64,000 nt of DNA from contig CAMVAJ010000002.1 in NCBI GenBank assembly GCA_947165425.1, forward strand, positions 1-64,000. The letters are read 5' to 3'. Shown here piece by piece: positions 44,907 to 55,327 of this stretch. Within the stretch, counting starts at the first letter, position 1; each line of letters starts with the position of its first letter. The notes beneath the pieces are model-generated. The model was not told the DNA's origin, did no database searches, and was given only the letters and a program-made list of their open reading frames with translations. Position numbers and translations under genes: made by a program. The stretch is from an uncultured Clostridia bacterium. Its GTDB lineage: Bacteria; Bacillota; Clostridia; Christensenellales; Aristaeellaceae.

Positions 44907-46339
44907 CAGCCCAGCCTCGCTTTCGCTTTCAGATAGGGGCCGCCGTCGGAGACCTTGACCCACTCCTTGTGTCCCTTGCCGCAGCCGCCGGAGCCGAAGG
45001 TCTCCCGGTGAGGGCTGACCATGCTCACGGAGCCGAGCAGATCCGGCACATAGCCGGTCATGACCACGGGGGAGACGACCTTGCCGGTGAACTGCCCGTC
45101 CCGGATCTCGTACCCGCGCTCGACGATGCACTGGATGCCCCAGTGCTTGGGGTCCTCCATGCCGGAGGAGAAGCCCTCCAGCAAGTACCCGTGGGCGACG
45201 CTGGCGATCATGTCCTCGAGGCTGTCCGTGCCGGAGTCGAAGACCGTGTTGGTCATGCGCGTGTAGACCTTGTGCTCGAAGTTCTGCCGCTTGCCGTTGC
45301 CGGTGGGGGCGGTGCCCAGCCGCAGGGCGGAGAGGGCGTCGCAGATGCCGGTGCGGAGGATGCCGTGCTCGATCTCGGTGACATCCCCGGCCAGGGTCCC
45401 CTCGTCGTCGAAGGCGTAGGAGGACACGTCCACGGCGCAGGCCGCGCCCTCGTGCATGGTGACGAGATCGCTGCCGACCCGCTTGCCGATGTAGGCCGCG
45501 CCCAGGGCCCGGCCCTTGACGAACATGTCCATCTCCACGCCGTGGCCGAAGGCCTCGTGGGCGATCAGGCCGGAGACCTCGGGGGAGGTGATGACGTCGT
45601 ACTCGCCGGGGACGACGCGCTCCGCGCCGAGCTTGTCGGCGAGAATCTTCGCGGTCGCGTCCAGCTTGCCGTCCAGGTCGTCGAAGATCTCCGGGCCGGC
45701 CCGGTCCGCCACCGACTCGTGGGCGTACTCGGTCCGCCCGTCCTGGGCGGCCAGCATGGCCACGCCGCCCTCGGAGTAGACATAGCTCTGCCGCAGGTCG
45801 CGGTTCGCGGTGAGGAAGAGCTTGCTGACGTGGGTGGACTGGGCGGTGACCATGCAGTCCAGCAGGCCCTCGCGCCGGGTCATGCCCGCGTCGGAGAGGG
45901 CGCTCAGGCGCTCGATGAGGGCGGGGATGTCCTCCCGCTCCGGGAGGCGGCCGGTCTCCATCTCCGCCAGCAGGGTCAGCGGCTCGTCGGGCAGGGGCGC
46001 GGTCTCGTAGGCCCGGACGCCGGCGGCGGCGAGCACCGCGGTCTGCCGGTCCAGCTGGGCGGTGATGTCCGCGAGGACCCGGTCCATCTCGGCGGGATCG
46101 AAGTCGTTGAAGGCGGCCTCGGCGTACTGTCCGTCCTTGCGGACGCGCACGACCACGCCGCGCTCGGTCATCATGGTGTCGCTTCCGACGGATTTGGCCC
46201 GCTGGGAGATCCGCAGGGCGAAGCCGACCGAGTCGGTCGCGAGGACGCTGACCGAGTCATAGCGCTCGCCCAGACGCGCGATCAGGCCGCGCAGGGGCCC
46301 GGCGACGCCCGTCAGATAGGGGGAGAAGGGAGCTTTCAT
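44906..46339 (-). CDS. tldD: TldD family metalloprotease
   Basis: SGLIAHEAFGHGVEMD (HExxxH), MTNTVFDSGTDSLEDMI, GYEIRDGQFTGKVVSPVVMTGYVPDLLGSVSMV. Confidence 0.92.
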   Translation of the reverse strand: MKAPFSPYLTGVAGPLRGLIARLGERYDSVSVLATDSVGFALRISQRAKSVGSDTMMTERGVVVRVRKDGQYAEAAFNDFDPAEMDRVLADITAQLDRQTAVLAAAGVRAYETAPLPDEPLTLLAEMETGRLPEREDIPALIERLSALSDAGMTRREGLLDCMVTAQSTHVSKLFLTANRDLRQSYVYSEGGVAMLAAQDGRTEYAHESVADRAGPEIFDDLDGKLDATAKILADKLGAERVVPGEYDVITSPEVSGLIAHEAFGHGVEMDMFVKGRALGAAYIGKRVGSDLVTMHEGAACAVDVSSYAFDDEGTLAGDVTEIEHGILRTGICDALSALRLGTAPTGNGKRQNFEHKVYTRMTNTVFDSGTDSLEDMIASVAHGYLLEGFSSGMEDPKHWGIQCIVERGYEIRDGQFTGKVVSPVVMTGYVPDLLGSVSMVSPHRETFGSGGCGKGHKEWVKVSDGGPYLKAKARLG

Positions 46340-46416
46340 ATGGGTTGTCACACTCCTTGCGGCAGGGTCAATTGGAACTTTATGCCATGCCTATTGTACT
46401 GAAAACTGGGGTGAAA

Positions 46417-48177
46417 TCAAGCGCTTTTTTCAAACTGGCTCTCGTAGAGCGCGGCGTAGAAGCCGCCCGCCGCCAGCAGCTCCTCGTGGCGGCCCTGCTC
46501 GACGACGTGGCCGTCGCGCATGACGAGGATCACGTCCGCCTCCCGGATGGTGGACAGCCGGTGCGCGACGATGAAGGAGGTGCGGCCCTGCATCAGCTCC
46601 GCGAAGGCGGACTGGACCCGCAGCTCGGTCCGGGTGTCGATGGAGGAGGTGGCCTCGTCCAGGATCAGCATCGGCGGATGGCAGAGCATGACCCGGGCGA
46701 TGCAGATCAGCTGCTTCTGGCCCTGGGAGATGCCCTCCCCGTCCTCGGCGATGACGGTGTCATAGCCTTGCGGGAGGCGCTGGATGAAGGAGTGGATGTG
46801 GGCGGCCTTCGCCGCGGCGACGATCTCCTCCTCCGGGGCGTCCGGCTTTCCGAAGGCGATGTTCTCCCGGACGGTGCCGGAGCGCAGCCAGGTCTCCTGG
46901 AGCACCATGCCCCAGCGGCGGCGCAGGTCGTGCCGGGACATCCCCCGGATCTCCTGCCCGTCGACCCGGATCTGCCCCTCGTCGACGTCGTAGAAGCGCA
47001 TGAGGAGGTTGATCAGCGTGGTCTTGCCGCAGCCGGTGGGGCCGACGATGGCCACCCGCTGGCCGGGCGCAACGTCCAGGGAGAAGTCCTGGATGAGGGG
47101 GCGCTCGGGCACATAGCGGAAGGAGATATGCTCAAGGCGGACCTGCCCTTCGGTGGGGAGCTCGCCCGCCGTGTCCGGGAAGGGCTCGGCCTCCTCCTCC
47201 ACGGCGAGGAGCTCGAAGACGCGGCCCGCGCAGACCAGGGCGTTCTGCATCTCGGTCACGACGCCGGAGATCTCGTTGAAGGGCTTGGCGTACTGGCTCG
47301 CGTAGGAGAGGAAGGCGCTGACCTGGCCGACGCTCATGTGCCCCGCGATGGCGAGGAAGGCGCCGGTGCCCGCGACCGCCGCGTAGACCAGGTTGTTGAC
47401 CAGGCGGGTGCAGGGGTTGACCAGGGAGGAGAAGAAGGTGGCTTTCAGCGAGGCGTCCGCCAGCTTCTGATTCACGTCGTGCAGCTCCGCCTGGGTCGCG
47501 GCCTCGCGGCCGAAGGCCTGCACCACGCGCTGGCCGTCCAGCATCTCGTTGATGAAGGCGGTCTCCTCGCCCCGGACGGCGGACTGGGCGTGGAACCAGC
47601 GGGCGCTCCTGCGGGCGATGAACCCGGCGGTGAAGAGGCTCAGCGGCGTCAGCACCACCACCACGGCGGCGACCGGCAGGCTCAGCCGGGCCATCATGAA
47701 GAGGGTCCCGAGGATGGTGACCACGCCGGTGAAGAACTGGGTGAAGCCCATCAGCAGGCCGTCGGAGACCACGTCCACGTCCGCGATGACGCGGCTGACC
47801 AGGTCGCCGGAGGGGTGGGCGTCCAGCCACTTGATGGGCAGACGCTGGAGCTTGCGGATTGCCTGGTCCCGCAGGGACTGGGAGACCCGGAAGGCCACGC
47901 GGTTGTTCAGCACCGTGAGCACCCACTGCGCCAGGGCGCAGATCAGCGTCAGCAGGAGGATGACCGCGGCGACCCGGGAGACGGCGGCGAAATCCACCGC
48001 CCCCGCGCCGAGCATCGCGTCGATGGCCTCGCCGCAGTAGATGGGGATCAGAAGCTGCGCCAGGGAGGAGACCAGCGCGCAGACGACGCTCAGCGCGATG
48101 CTCCACCGATGCGGGCGCAGCAGCGCGCCCATGGGCCGGAGCGCGGCGAGGGAGAAGGCCTTCGATTGCTTGCTCAT
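46417..48177 (-). CDS. ABC exporter half-transporter (TM + NBD)
   Basis: [53 protein letters not shown]. Confidence 0.96.
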   Translation of the reverse strand: MSKQSKAFSLAALRPMGALLRPHRWSIALSVVCALVSSLAQLLIPIYCGEAIDAMLGAGAVDFAAVSRVAAVILLLTLICALAQWVLTVLNNRVAFRVSQSLRDQAIRKLQRLPIKWLDAHPSGDLVSRVIADVDVVSDGLLMGFTQFFTGVVTILGTLFMMARLSLPVAAVVVVLTPLSLFTAGFIARRSARWFHAQSAVRGEETAFINEMLDGQRVVQAFGREAATQAELHDVNQKLADASLKATFFSSLVNPCTRLVNNLVYAAVAGTGAFLAIAGHMSVGQVSAFLSYASQYAKPFNEISGVVTEMQNALVCAGRVFELLAVEEEAEPFPDTAGELPTEGQVRLEHISFRYVPERPLIQDFSLDVAPGQRVAIVGPTGCGKTTLINLLMRFYDVDEGQIRVDGQEIRGMSRHDLRRRWGMVLQETWLRSGTVRENIAFGKPDAPEEEIVAAAKAAHIHSFIQRLPQGYDTVIAEDGEGISQGQKQLICIARVMLCHPPMLILDEATSSIDTRTELRVQSAFAELMQGRTSFIVAHRLSTIREADVILVMRDGHVVEQGRHEELLAAGGFYAALYESQFEKSA

Positions 48178-49898
48178 GCGCGCTCCTCCTTCGACTGGCT
48201 CAGATGGATCTCCCGGTAGATGGGACAGGTCTGGAGCAGCTCGTCGTGGGTGCCCCGGCCCACCAGCCGGCCGTCGTCCAGCACGAGGATCGTGTCGGCG
48301 TGGCGGATGGAGGCGGTGCGCTGGCTGACGATGAAGACGGTGGGCTTCCAGGAGAGCTGCCGCAGCGCTTTGCGGAGCTGGGCGTCGGTGAGGTAGTCCA
48401 GGGCGCTGGCGCTGTCGTCGAGGATCAGGATCGGCGGATGGCCGGCGAGGGCCCGAGCGATGGTGAGCCGCTGCCGCTGGCCGCCGGAGAAGTTTCGGCC
48501 GGCCTGCTCCACCGGCTCGTCGAGGCCGCCCGGCTTCCCGCGGACGAACTCCTCGGCCTGGGCGGCCCGCAGGGCCTCCCAGAGCGTCTCGTCGTCGGCC
48601 TCCGGCGCGCCCCAAAGGAGGTTGGACCGGATCGTGCCGCGGAAGAGCTGGGCCCGCTGGGGCACAAGCCCTACCAGCTTTCGCAGCGTCTCTTTGGCGT
48701 AGGCGTCCACGGGCTGACCCTGGAGGAAGACCTGGCCGCCGGTGGCCTCATAGAAGCGGGGGATCAGGTGGACGAGGGAGCTCTTGCCGCTGCCGGTGGG
48801 GCCGATGATGCCGACGGTCTCGCCGGGTCTGGCGCGGAAGGAGATGTCCGAGAGGCTCTCCGCGCCGCCGGCGGGGTAGCGCAGGCTCACCCCCTCGAAG
48901 CGGACGGCGTCCGCCTCCGGCAGCGGGGCGGGGGAGGTCTCGGGGTAGGTCAGGGCGGGCTGGGTGTCGAGCACCTGGCTGACCCGGCGCAGGCTCGCGA
49001 TGGAGCGGCTGAGGGTGACGATCAGGTTGGCCAGCTTCACCAGCTCCACCAGGATCTGGCTCATGTAGTTGACCAGGGCGATCACCTCGCCGGAGAGGAG
49101 CCGTCCGCCCTGGACGGCCTGGCCGCCGCTCTGCAGCACCGCGATGATGCCCAGGTTCACGATCACCAGGGTCAGCGGCCCCATCAGGGCGGAGAGGTGC
49201 CCCACGCCCAGCTGGCCCTGCGCCAGGTCGCGGTTGAAGCCCTCGAAGCGGGCGGTCTCCCGCGCCTCCATGCCGAAGGCGCGGATCACACGCACGCCGG
49301 AGAGGTTCTCCCGGGTCGCCGCAGTCAGCTTGTCCAGGCGGGCCTGGTTGCGGCGGTAGCGGGGGAGGGTCAGCGCCATGATGACCCCCACCACCAGCGC
49401 CATGCCGAGGATCGCCAGCGCGAAGATCCAGGCAATCTGCCGGTCGATCAGCAGCGCGCACAAAAACGCGCCGCCCACCACGAAGGGGGAGCGCAGGAGC
49501 AGGCGCAGGAACATGTTGACGCCGTTCTGCACCTGGTTGATATCGGTGGTCATGCGCGTGATGAGGGTGGACGCGCCCAGCTGGTCGGCGTCGCCCCAGC
49601 CGAGGGACTCGATGTGGGCGAACAGCCGCTCCCGCAGCCGGGAGGCGCAGCCCACCGCCGCCTTGGCGGAGAAATACTGGGCGGTCACCGCGCAGGTCAG
49701 CCCGACCACGGCCATGCCCAGCAGCACCGCGCACATGCGCAGCACCAGCGGCCGGTCCCCGCCGCCGATGCCCTCGTTGACGATGTGCGCCACCACGACG
49801 GGCACCAGCAGATCGAAGCCGGCCTCCAGCATCTTGAACAGCGGCGCCAGGACGACCTCCCGCCCGTAGCCCTTCAAAGCCTGTCTCAGGTATTTCAA
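48174..49898 (-). CDS. ABC exporter half-transporter (TM + NBD), partner of the preceding gene
   Basis: GIIGPTGSGKSSLVHLIPRFYEA; SGGQRQRLTIARAL; LILDDSASALD; overlaps partner by ATGA. Confidence 0.96.
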   Translation of the reverse strand: MKYLRQALKGYGREVVLAPLFKMLEAGFDLLVPVVVAHIVNEGIGGGDRPLVLRMCAVLLGMAVVGLTCAVTAQYFSAKAAVGCASRLRERLFAHIESLGWGDADQLGASTLITRMTTDINQVQNGVNMFLRLLLRSPFVVGGAFLCALLIDRQIAWIFALAILGMALVVGVIMALTLPRYRRNQARLDKLTAATRENLSGVRVIRAFGMEARETARFEGFNRDLAQGQLGVGHLSALMGPLTLVIVNLGIIAVLQSGGQAVQGGRLLSGEVIALVNYMSQILVELVKLANLIVTLSRSIASLRRVSQVLDTQPALTYPETSPAPLPEADAVRFEGVSLRYPAGGAESLSDISFRARPGETVGIIGPTGSGKSSLVHLIPRFYEATGGQVFLQGQPVDAYAKETLRKLVGLVPQRAQLFRGTIRSNLLWGAPEADDETLWEALRAAQAEEFVRGKPGGLDEPVEQAGRNFSGGQRQRLTIARALAGHPPILILDDSASALDYLTDAQLRKALRQLSWKPTVFIVSQRTASIRHADTILVLDDGRLVGRGTHDELLQTCPIYREIHLSQSKEERA

Positions 49899-50017
49899 GG
49901 TGAAACCTCCGTTGCGATATTCACATCAGCCATTATAGCAAACGATGGAGGGTTTGTCATCTCGGGAGCAGATAAAAAACGGCTGTCCTTCGCAGGACAG
50001 CCGCGGGATTCTCTGGC

Positions 50018-51049
50018 TTAACGCATGCCGGGATCGTAGGGGATGCCCTCCGCCTTGGGCGCCCGGGAGCTCTTGGAGGTGAAGGCCAGCACCACCAGGG
50101 TGATGACATAGGGCATCATCCGGTAGATGTTGGTGTTGATGTTGAGGTTCTTCAGGGCGTAGACGCCGTCGCCGTTGATATCCAGGGTGGAGTAGGAGGC
50201 GGCGATGCACTTGAACAGGCCGAACAGCAGCGCCGCGCCGCAGATGTTGCCGGGCTTCCAGTTGCCGAAGATCATCACGGCCAGCGCCAGGAAGCCGAAG
50301 CCGGCCACGTCGCCGTTGGCGGAGCAGTTGGCCGTGGTGAGCACGTAGACGAAGCCGCCCATGCCGGCCAGCGCGCCGGAGATGACCACGCCCGCGTAGC
50401 GCATCTTGATGACGTCGATGCCCAGGGACGCGGAGGCCTGCGGATTCTCGCCGCAGGAGCGCAGCCGCATGCCGAAGCGGGTCTTGTAGAGGATGATGGC
50501 CATGACGACGAAGACCAGGATGCAGATGTAGGTGGCCACGTAGACCTTGTCCACGAAGGTGGAGCCCAGGAAGCCCATCTCATCCTTGCGGCCGTAGCCG
50601 AACATGGCTTTTTTCAGCATGAACCAGCTGGCGGCGTCGCCGGTGTACATGTTCAGGGTGTTCTGGTTGGCGAGAATGCGGATGAAGAACAGCACCAGGG
50701 CCGGCGCCATCAGGTTCAGCGCCGTGCCGCCGATGGTCTGGTCCGCCTTCAGGTTGATGGCGGCGAAGGCCAGCAGCAAACTGAACACCGCGCCCATCAG
50801 GGCCGCGAAGAGAATCGCCAGGGCGCAGAACCCTTGCAGCGCCAGGTAGTTTTTCGCCTCGAAGGCGGCCTGGAACCAGCCCCACTGCTGGACGAAGCGG
50901 ACGAAGAGCACGCCCATGAAGGCGCCGAAGATCATGATGCCCTCCAGGGCCAGGTTGATGATGCCGCTGCGCTCGGCAAAGACGCCGGCCAGGGCCACCA
51001 CCATCAGCGGGACGGCGTACACAAGGGTTTGACGAATCAGAAACGACAT
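50018..51049 (-). CDS. BMP-type nucleoside ABC importer permease (YufQ-like)
   Basis: multi-TM; ERSGIINLALEGIMIFGAF; RSCGENPQASASLGID. Confidence 0.93.
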   Translation of the reverse strand: MSFLIRQTLVYAVPLMVVALAGVFAERSGIINLALEGIMIFGAFMGVLFVRFVQQWGWFQAAFEAKNYLALQGFCALAILFAALMGAVFSLLLAFAAINLKADQTIGGTALNLMAPALVLFFIRILANQNTLNMYTGDAASWFMLKKAMFGYGRKDEMGFLGSTFVDKVYVATYICILVFVVMAIILYKTRFGMRLRSCGENPQASASLGIDVIKMRYAGVVISGALAGMGGFVYVLTTANCSANGDVAGFGFLALAVMIFGNWKPGNICGAALLFGLFKCIAASYSTLDINGDGVYALKNLNINTNIYRMMPYVITLVVLAFTSKSSRAPKAEGIPYDPGMR

Positions 51050-52305
51050 TACTTGTTCACCGCCTTTCCTTTGTGCAGCCGGCTGATCCAGGTCTTGATG
51101 ACCAGCATGAAGGCCGAGAGGTACACGATGACGGAGATGATCACGTCGGTGATGTATTCGTTGAAGGCGGTCAGCTCCGTCAGCTTCTGTCCGCAGACGG
51201 ACAGCATCGACATGAAGGTGGCCGAGAAGATGACGCCGATGGGGTTGTTGATAGCCAGGAGCGCCACCGGGATGCCGTTGAAGCCCTCCGAGGGCAGGGA
51301 CTGGTAGGTGCTCCAGAAGAACTCGGTGTTGCCCGACAGCCAGTACAGGGCGGCGCCCGCGCCGGCCAGGGAGCCGGCCAGCGCCATGGTCAGCACGATG
51401 TTGCGCCGATCCTGGATGCCGGCGTAGCGCGCGGCGTAGCGGTTGGCGCCGCAGGCCTTGAGCTGATAGCCCATGGTGGTGCGGGAGAGGAGCACGTAGA
51501 TCACGATGGCCAGCAGGATGGCGATCACGATGCCGCCGTTGACCTGGCTGCCCGCGAAGAGGCGGTCCAGGCCGAGCTTGGAGGTGGCGATCCCGCCGCG
51601 GGTCGCCACGATCGTGGCGCCCTCCGGGACGTTCGCGCCCACCGTGGAGGCGACGCCGTCGGCGACGATGTCGTTCATGACGGTGGCGGTCTTATAGATG
51701 TAGCCGGACTTGGTGCCCTCCAGGACGTTCTTCAGGTTGCTGCCCTCGAAGAACCAGGTGACCAGGTTGGCGGCGATCCAGTTGGTCATGATGCAGGCCA
51801 GCACCTCGTTGATGTTGAGGAAGGCCTTGAGCATGCCGGGGATCGCGCCCCAGATGGCGCCGGCCATCATGCCGCACAGGAGGGCCAGCAGCCAGACCAG
51901 CCAGGAGGGGATGACGTTGGTGGGAACGGAGAGGGCGATATAGAGGCTGGCCGCCGTGCCGGCCAGATACTGGCCCGGCGCGCCGATGTTGAACAGGCCG
52001 GCCTTATTGCCCAGGGCCACGGAGAGGCCCGTCATGATCAGCGGCACGGCCCGGAAGAGCATGTTGCCGAAGGTGACCGGGTTGAAGCCGAAGGTCAGCG
52101 CGCCGGTGGCGTCGCGGCCGGTGGCGAACAGGCCCGCCACCACCAGCCGGATGCCCTCCCAGGCGCCCTTGATGCCCAGGGACGGGTTGGTCAGGCCGAC
52201 GATCAGGATGACGATGCCGCCGGCCAGCATGCCGATCAGGATGGCGACCAGCGACGCCAGCACGGAGCGGGTGCCGGGCTTGGACCAGAAGGATTCCTTT
52301 TTCAT
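51049..52305 (-). CDS. BMP-type nucleoside ABC importer permease (YufP-like)
   Basis: multi-TM; GNKAGLFNIGAPGQYLAG; YQLKACGANRYAARYAGI. Confidence 0.93.
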   Translation of the reverse strand: MKKESFWSKPGTRSVLASLVAILIGMLAGGIVILIVGLTNPSLGIKGAWEGIRLVVAGLFATGRDATGALTFGFNPVTFGNMLFRAVPLIMTGLSVALGNKAGLFNIGAPGQYLAGTAASLYIALSVPTNVIPSWLVWLLALLCGMMAGAIWGAIPGMLKAFLNINEVLACIMTNWIAANLVTWFFEGSNLKNVLEGTKSGYIYKTATVMNDIVADGVASTVGANVPEGATIVATRGGIATSKLGLDRLFAGSQVNGGIVIAILLAIVIYVLLSRTTMGYQLKACGANRYAARYAGIQDRRNIVLTMALAGSLAGAGAALYWLSGNTEFFWSTYQSLPSEGFNGIPVALLAINNPIGVIFSATFMSMLSVCGQKLTELTAFNEYITDVIISVIVYLSAFMLVIKTWISRLHKGKAVNK

Positions 52306-53855
52306 GCGCGCACCCCCTCAGCATGCTCCTGCCGCTTCGCGCCGGCCATGTACAGGCCGAGCTCCTCAACGGTCGTCTTCTTGGGATCCAGCTCGCCGAC
52401 GATCTCGCCCTCGTACATGACGAGGATCCGGTCGGACAGGTTCATGACTTCGTCCAGCTCCAGGGAGACCAGCAGCACGGCCTTCCCGGCGTCGCGCTGG
52501 GCGACGATCTGACGGTGGATGTTCTCGATGGCGCCCACGTCCAGGCCGCGGGTCGGCTGGACCGCGATGATCAGCGGCAGATCCCGGTCGATCTCGCGGG
52601 CGATGATGGCCTTCTGCTGGTTGCCGCCGGACATGGAGCGGGCGACGGTCAGCGGGCCCTGGCCGGAGCGGACGTCATACTGCTCGATGAGCCGCTCCGC
52701 GTATTTGCGCACCTCGCCGAAGCGGATGAAGCCCATGCTCTGGAAGCGGAGCTCCTCGAAGGTCTGCAGCACCAGGTTCTGCTCCAGGCTGAAATCCAGC
52801 ACGAGGCCGTGCTTGTGGCGGTCCTCCGGGATGTGGCTGATGCCGGCCTCGCTGCGCTTGCGGATGGGGGCGTGGGTGATATCCTGCCCGCACATCTGGA
52901 TGGTTCCGGCGGAGCACTTTTCCAGGCCGGTCAGGCCGAAGACCAGCTCGGTCTGGCCGTTGCCGTCGATGCCCGCGATGCAGACGATCTCCCCGGCGCG
53001 GACGTCGAAGGAGACGCCCTTGACCGCGTCGTGCTTGTAGAGCTTGGAGGGGACGTGGAGATCGCGCACGCTCAGCACCACGTCGCCGGGCTGGGCGGGC
53101 GCCTTGTCCACCACCAGCTGGACGTCGTGGCCGACCATCATGCGGCTCAGCTCCGGCGCGGTGGTCTCGGCGGTGACCACGGTGCCGATATAGCGGCCCT
53201 TGCGCAGCACGGTAACCCGGTCGGAGACCTCCATGATCTCGTTGAGCTTGTGGGAGATGAAGAGGATCGATTTGCCCTCCTTCACCAGGCCCTTCATGAT
53301 CTGCATGAGCTCGGTGATCTCCTGGGGTGTCAGCACGGCGGTGGGCTCGTCGAAGATGAGCACCTCGTTGTCGCGGTAGAGCATCTTGAGGATCTCCACG
53401 CGCTGCTGCATGCCCACGGTGATGTCCTCGACCTTGGCGTCCAGGTCCACCGCCAGCCCGTAGCGGCGGGAGAGCTCCTCGACCTTTTTCCGGGCCTCCT
53501 TGCGCTGCACAAAGCCGAACTTGGTGTCCTCCGCGCCCAGAATGATGTTATCCAGCACGGTGAAGACGTCGATCAGCTTGAAGTGCTGGTGCACCATGCC
53601 GATGTGCAGGGCGGTGGCGTCGTTGGGGTTGTTGATTTTGACGGGCTTGCCGTCCTTGCGGATCTCGCCCTGATCCGGCTGGTACAGACCGAAAAGCACG
53701 CTCATCAGCGTGGATTTCCCGGCGCCGTTCTCGCCCAGCAGGGCGTGGATTTCACCCCGCCGCAGCTGCAGCGTGATGTCATCGTTCGCTTTGATACCGG
53801 GGAATTCCTTGGTGATATGCAGCATTTCGATCACATAGTCCTGCTCGTGATCCAT
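52302..53855 (-). CDS. BMP-type nucleoside ABC importer ATPase, two NBDs (YufO-like)
   Basis: GENGAGKSTLMSVLFGLYQPD; second NBD with IAVQPTRGLDVGAIENIH. Confidence 0.95.
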   Translation of the reverse strand: MDHEQDYVIEMLHITKEFPGIKANDDITLQLRRGEIHALLGENGAGKSTLMSVLFGLYQPDQGEIRKDGKPVKINNPNDATALHIGMVHQHFKLIDVFTVLDNIILGAEDTKFGFVQRKEARKKVEELSRRYGLAVDLDAKVEDITVGMQQRVEILKMLYRDNEVLIFDEPTAVLTPQEITELMQIMKGLVKEGKSILFISHKLNEIMEVSDRVTVLRKGRYIGTVVTAETTAPELSRMMVGHDVQLVVDKAPAQPGDVVLSVRDLHVPSKLYKHDAVKGVSFDVRAGEIVCIAGIDGNGQTELVFGLTGLEKCSAGTIQMCGQDITHAPIRKRSEAGISHIPEDRHKHGLVLDFSLEQNLVLQTFEELRFQSMGFIRFGEVRKYAERLIEQYDVRSGQGPLTVARSMSGGNQQKAIIAREIDRDLPLIIAVQPTRGLDVGAIENIHRQIVAQRDAGKAVLLVSLELDEVMNLSDRILVMYEGEIVGELDPKKTTVEELGLYMAGAKRQEHAEGVRA

Positions 53856-53941
53856 GTTGCATCCCTCCCTCTTCAGTTGTCATGAAACGGAAAAACCTCA
53901 AATGTATTATAGCGAATCCCGCCCAAATATGCAAGAAAAAA

Positions 53942-53968
53942 GGAAGGGCGATTTCGCCCTTCCTTATA
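53942..53968 (-). terminator. Intrinsic terminator between bmp and the downstream ATPase gene
   Basis: aaggaagggcga-aa-tcgcccttcctt followed by minus-strand TTTTCTT. Confidence 0.85.
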
Positions 53969-53978
53969 TTAAATTCTC

Positions 53979-55076
53979 TTACTCGTAGAGCACGGTGACG
54001 TTGCTCCAGGGGCCCTTCGCGTTGGGATCGTTCGCAGCGGCCTGATCGTCCACGACGACCTCGCCGTTCACGATCGCCTGACGCAGCGCCTTGTAGTCCT
54101 CCACGGTGTAGGACTCGAGGCTCCAGGTGTCCTCAGGCAGGCCAACCGCATCCTCGGCGGCGCCCAGAGAAACCTGACCGCCCTCCCAGGTGCCGTCAAA
54201 GGCCTTGGCCAGCATCTGATAGGTGCCCTCGGTGATGCCCTTCAGGGCGGAGGTGATGACGGTGTCAGACTCGTAGGACTGGTCCACGTCCACGCCGATC
54301 ACGGCCGCGTCGTTGGCGGAGGCGGCAGCGGTGATGGAGGAGAAGATGGAGCCGCCGCAGGAGAAGACGACCTCGGTGCCGGTCTCATACCAGCCGGAGA
54401 TCAGGGTCTGCAGCTCGGCAGAGGGGGAGAAGGAAGCGCCATACTGCCAGGTGAAGCGGATCTCAACCTGCTTGCCCAGCTTGGCAGCCGCGTCGTTGGC
54501 GCCCTGGATGTAGCCGTAGCCGTAGCGCATGCAGGCAGGGTTGGTGCCGCCGCCGCCGCCGGCGAAGCCCAGCTTCTCATAGCCGTCCATCACAGCCGCG
54601 TAGCCAGCCAGATAGCCGCACTGCTCTTCCTTGAACGCAACGCCGATGACGTTGTCCAGGCCGAGGCTCCAGCCGTCGATGAAGACGAACTTCACTTCGG
54701 GGAACTCCTTGGCGGCCTTCTCCAGCGCGGTGCCCTGCATGAAGCCGGCAGCCACGATGACCTTCGCGCCGGCTTCCGCAGCCGCCTTCATGGCGTCATA
54801 GCGGTCGTCGTCGGTGGCCTGTTCGCCGTTGGCGGGCTGATAATACTTGTAGGACAGGCCGTTGTCGTTGGCATAGGTCTTCGCGCCGTTCCAGGTGCCC
54901 TCGTTGAAGGACTTGTCCTTGAGCTGGCCGACGTCCGTGACGAAAGCCACCACATAGGTGTTGTCCGCAGAGGTGATGGTGTCCGGAATGTCAGCGGGGT
55001 TGGTGCTCTCGGCAAACACGCTGACCACACTCAGGCACAGGGCCATGGCAAGAAGAAGGGCAACAAACTTTTTCAT
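53979..55076 (-). CDS. BMP family substrate-binding protein (nucleoside-type importer)
   Basis: signal MKKFVALLLAMALCLSVVSVFAE; DVGQLKDKSFNEGTWNGAK; IGVDVDQSYESDTVITSALKG. Confidence 0.95.
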   Translation of the reverse strand: MKKFVALLLAMALCLSVVSVFAESTNPADIPDTITSADNTYVVAFVTDVGQLKDKSFNEGTWNGAKTYANDNGLSYKYYQPANGEQATDDDRYDAMKAAAEAGAKVIVAAGFMQGTALEKAAKEFPEVKFVFIDGWSLGLDNVIGVAFKEEQCGYLAGYAAVMDGYEKLGFAGGGGGTNPACMRYGYGYIQGANDAAAKLGKQVEIRFTWQYGASFSPSAELQTLISGWYETGTEVVFSCGGSIFSSITAAASANDAAVIGVDVDQSYESDTVITSALKGITEGTYQMLAKAFDGTWEGGQVSLGAAEDAVGLPEDTWSLESYTVEDYKALRQAIVNGEVVVDDQAAANDPNAKGPWSNVTVLYE

Positions 55077-55254
55077 GGTGCATTCCTCCTCGTTTATTTC
55101 GCTTGGGCGGATGCGGATTCATCCGCCGGAGCCTGTAACGGAATTATAGCAGATTTGACATGGTTTGAGAAGTCGTTTTCTGAGAAAAAACGTAACAGAT
55201 TGATGAAGAAAAACCGTCAGTTTGATGTCGGAATTGACAAATCCGCGGCTCAAA

Positions 55255-55292
55255 AAGGCCGGCGGCAGGGGAAAGCCCTGTCGTCGGCCGGG
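55255..55292 (-). terminator. Intrinsic terminator downstream of clpB
   Basis: minus strand ggccgacgacagggctttcccctgccgccggccttttt. Confidence 0.75.
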
Positions 55293-55327
55293 ATTATTAC
55301 TCGAGAGGAGCGTGGCGGAATAGCGCG

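Noticed and set aside
55077-55200. Possible purine riboswitch upstream of the bmp gene
   Set aside because: Only a TATAAT-like -10 and a short hairpin (ggcggatg/catccgcc) are visible; no purine-aptamer core sequence.
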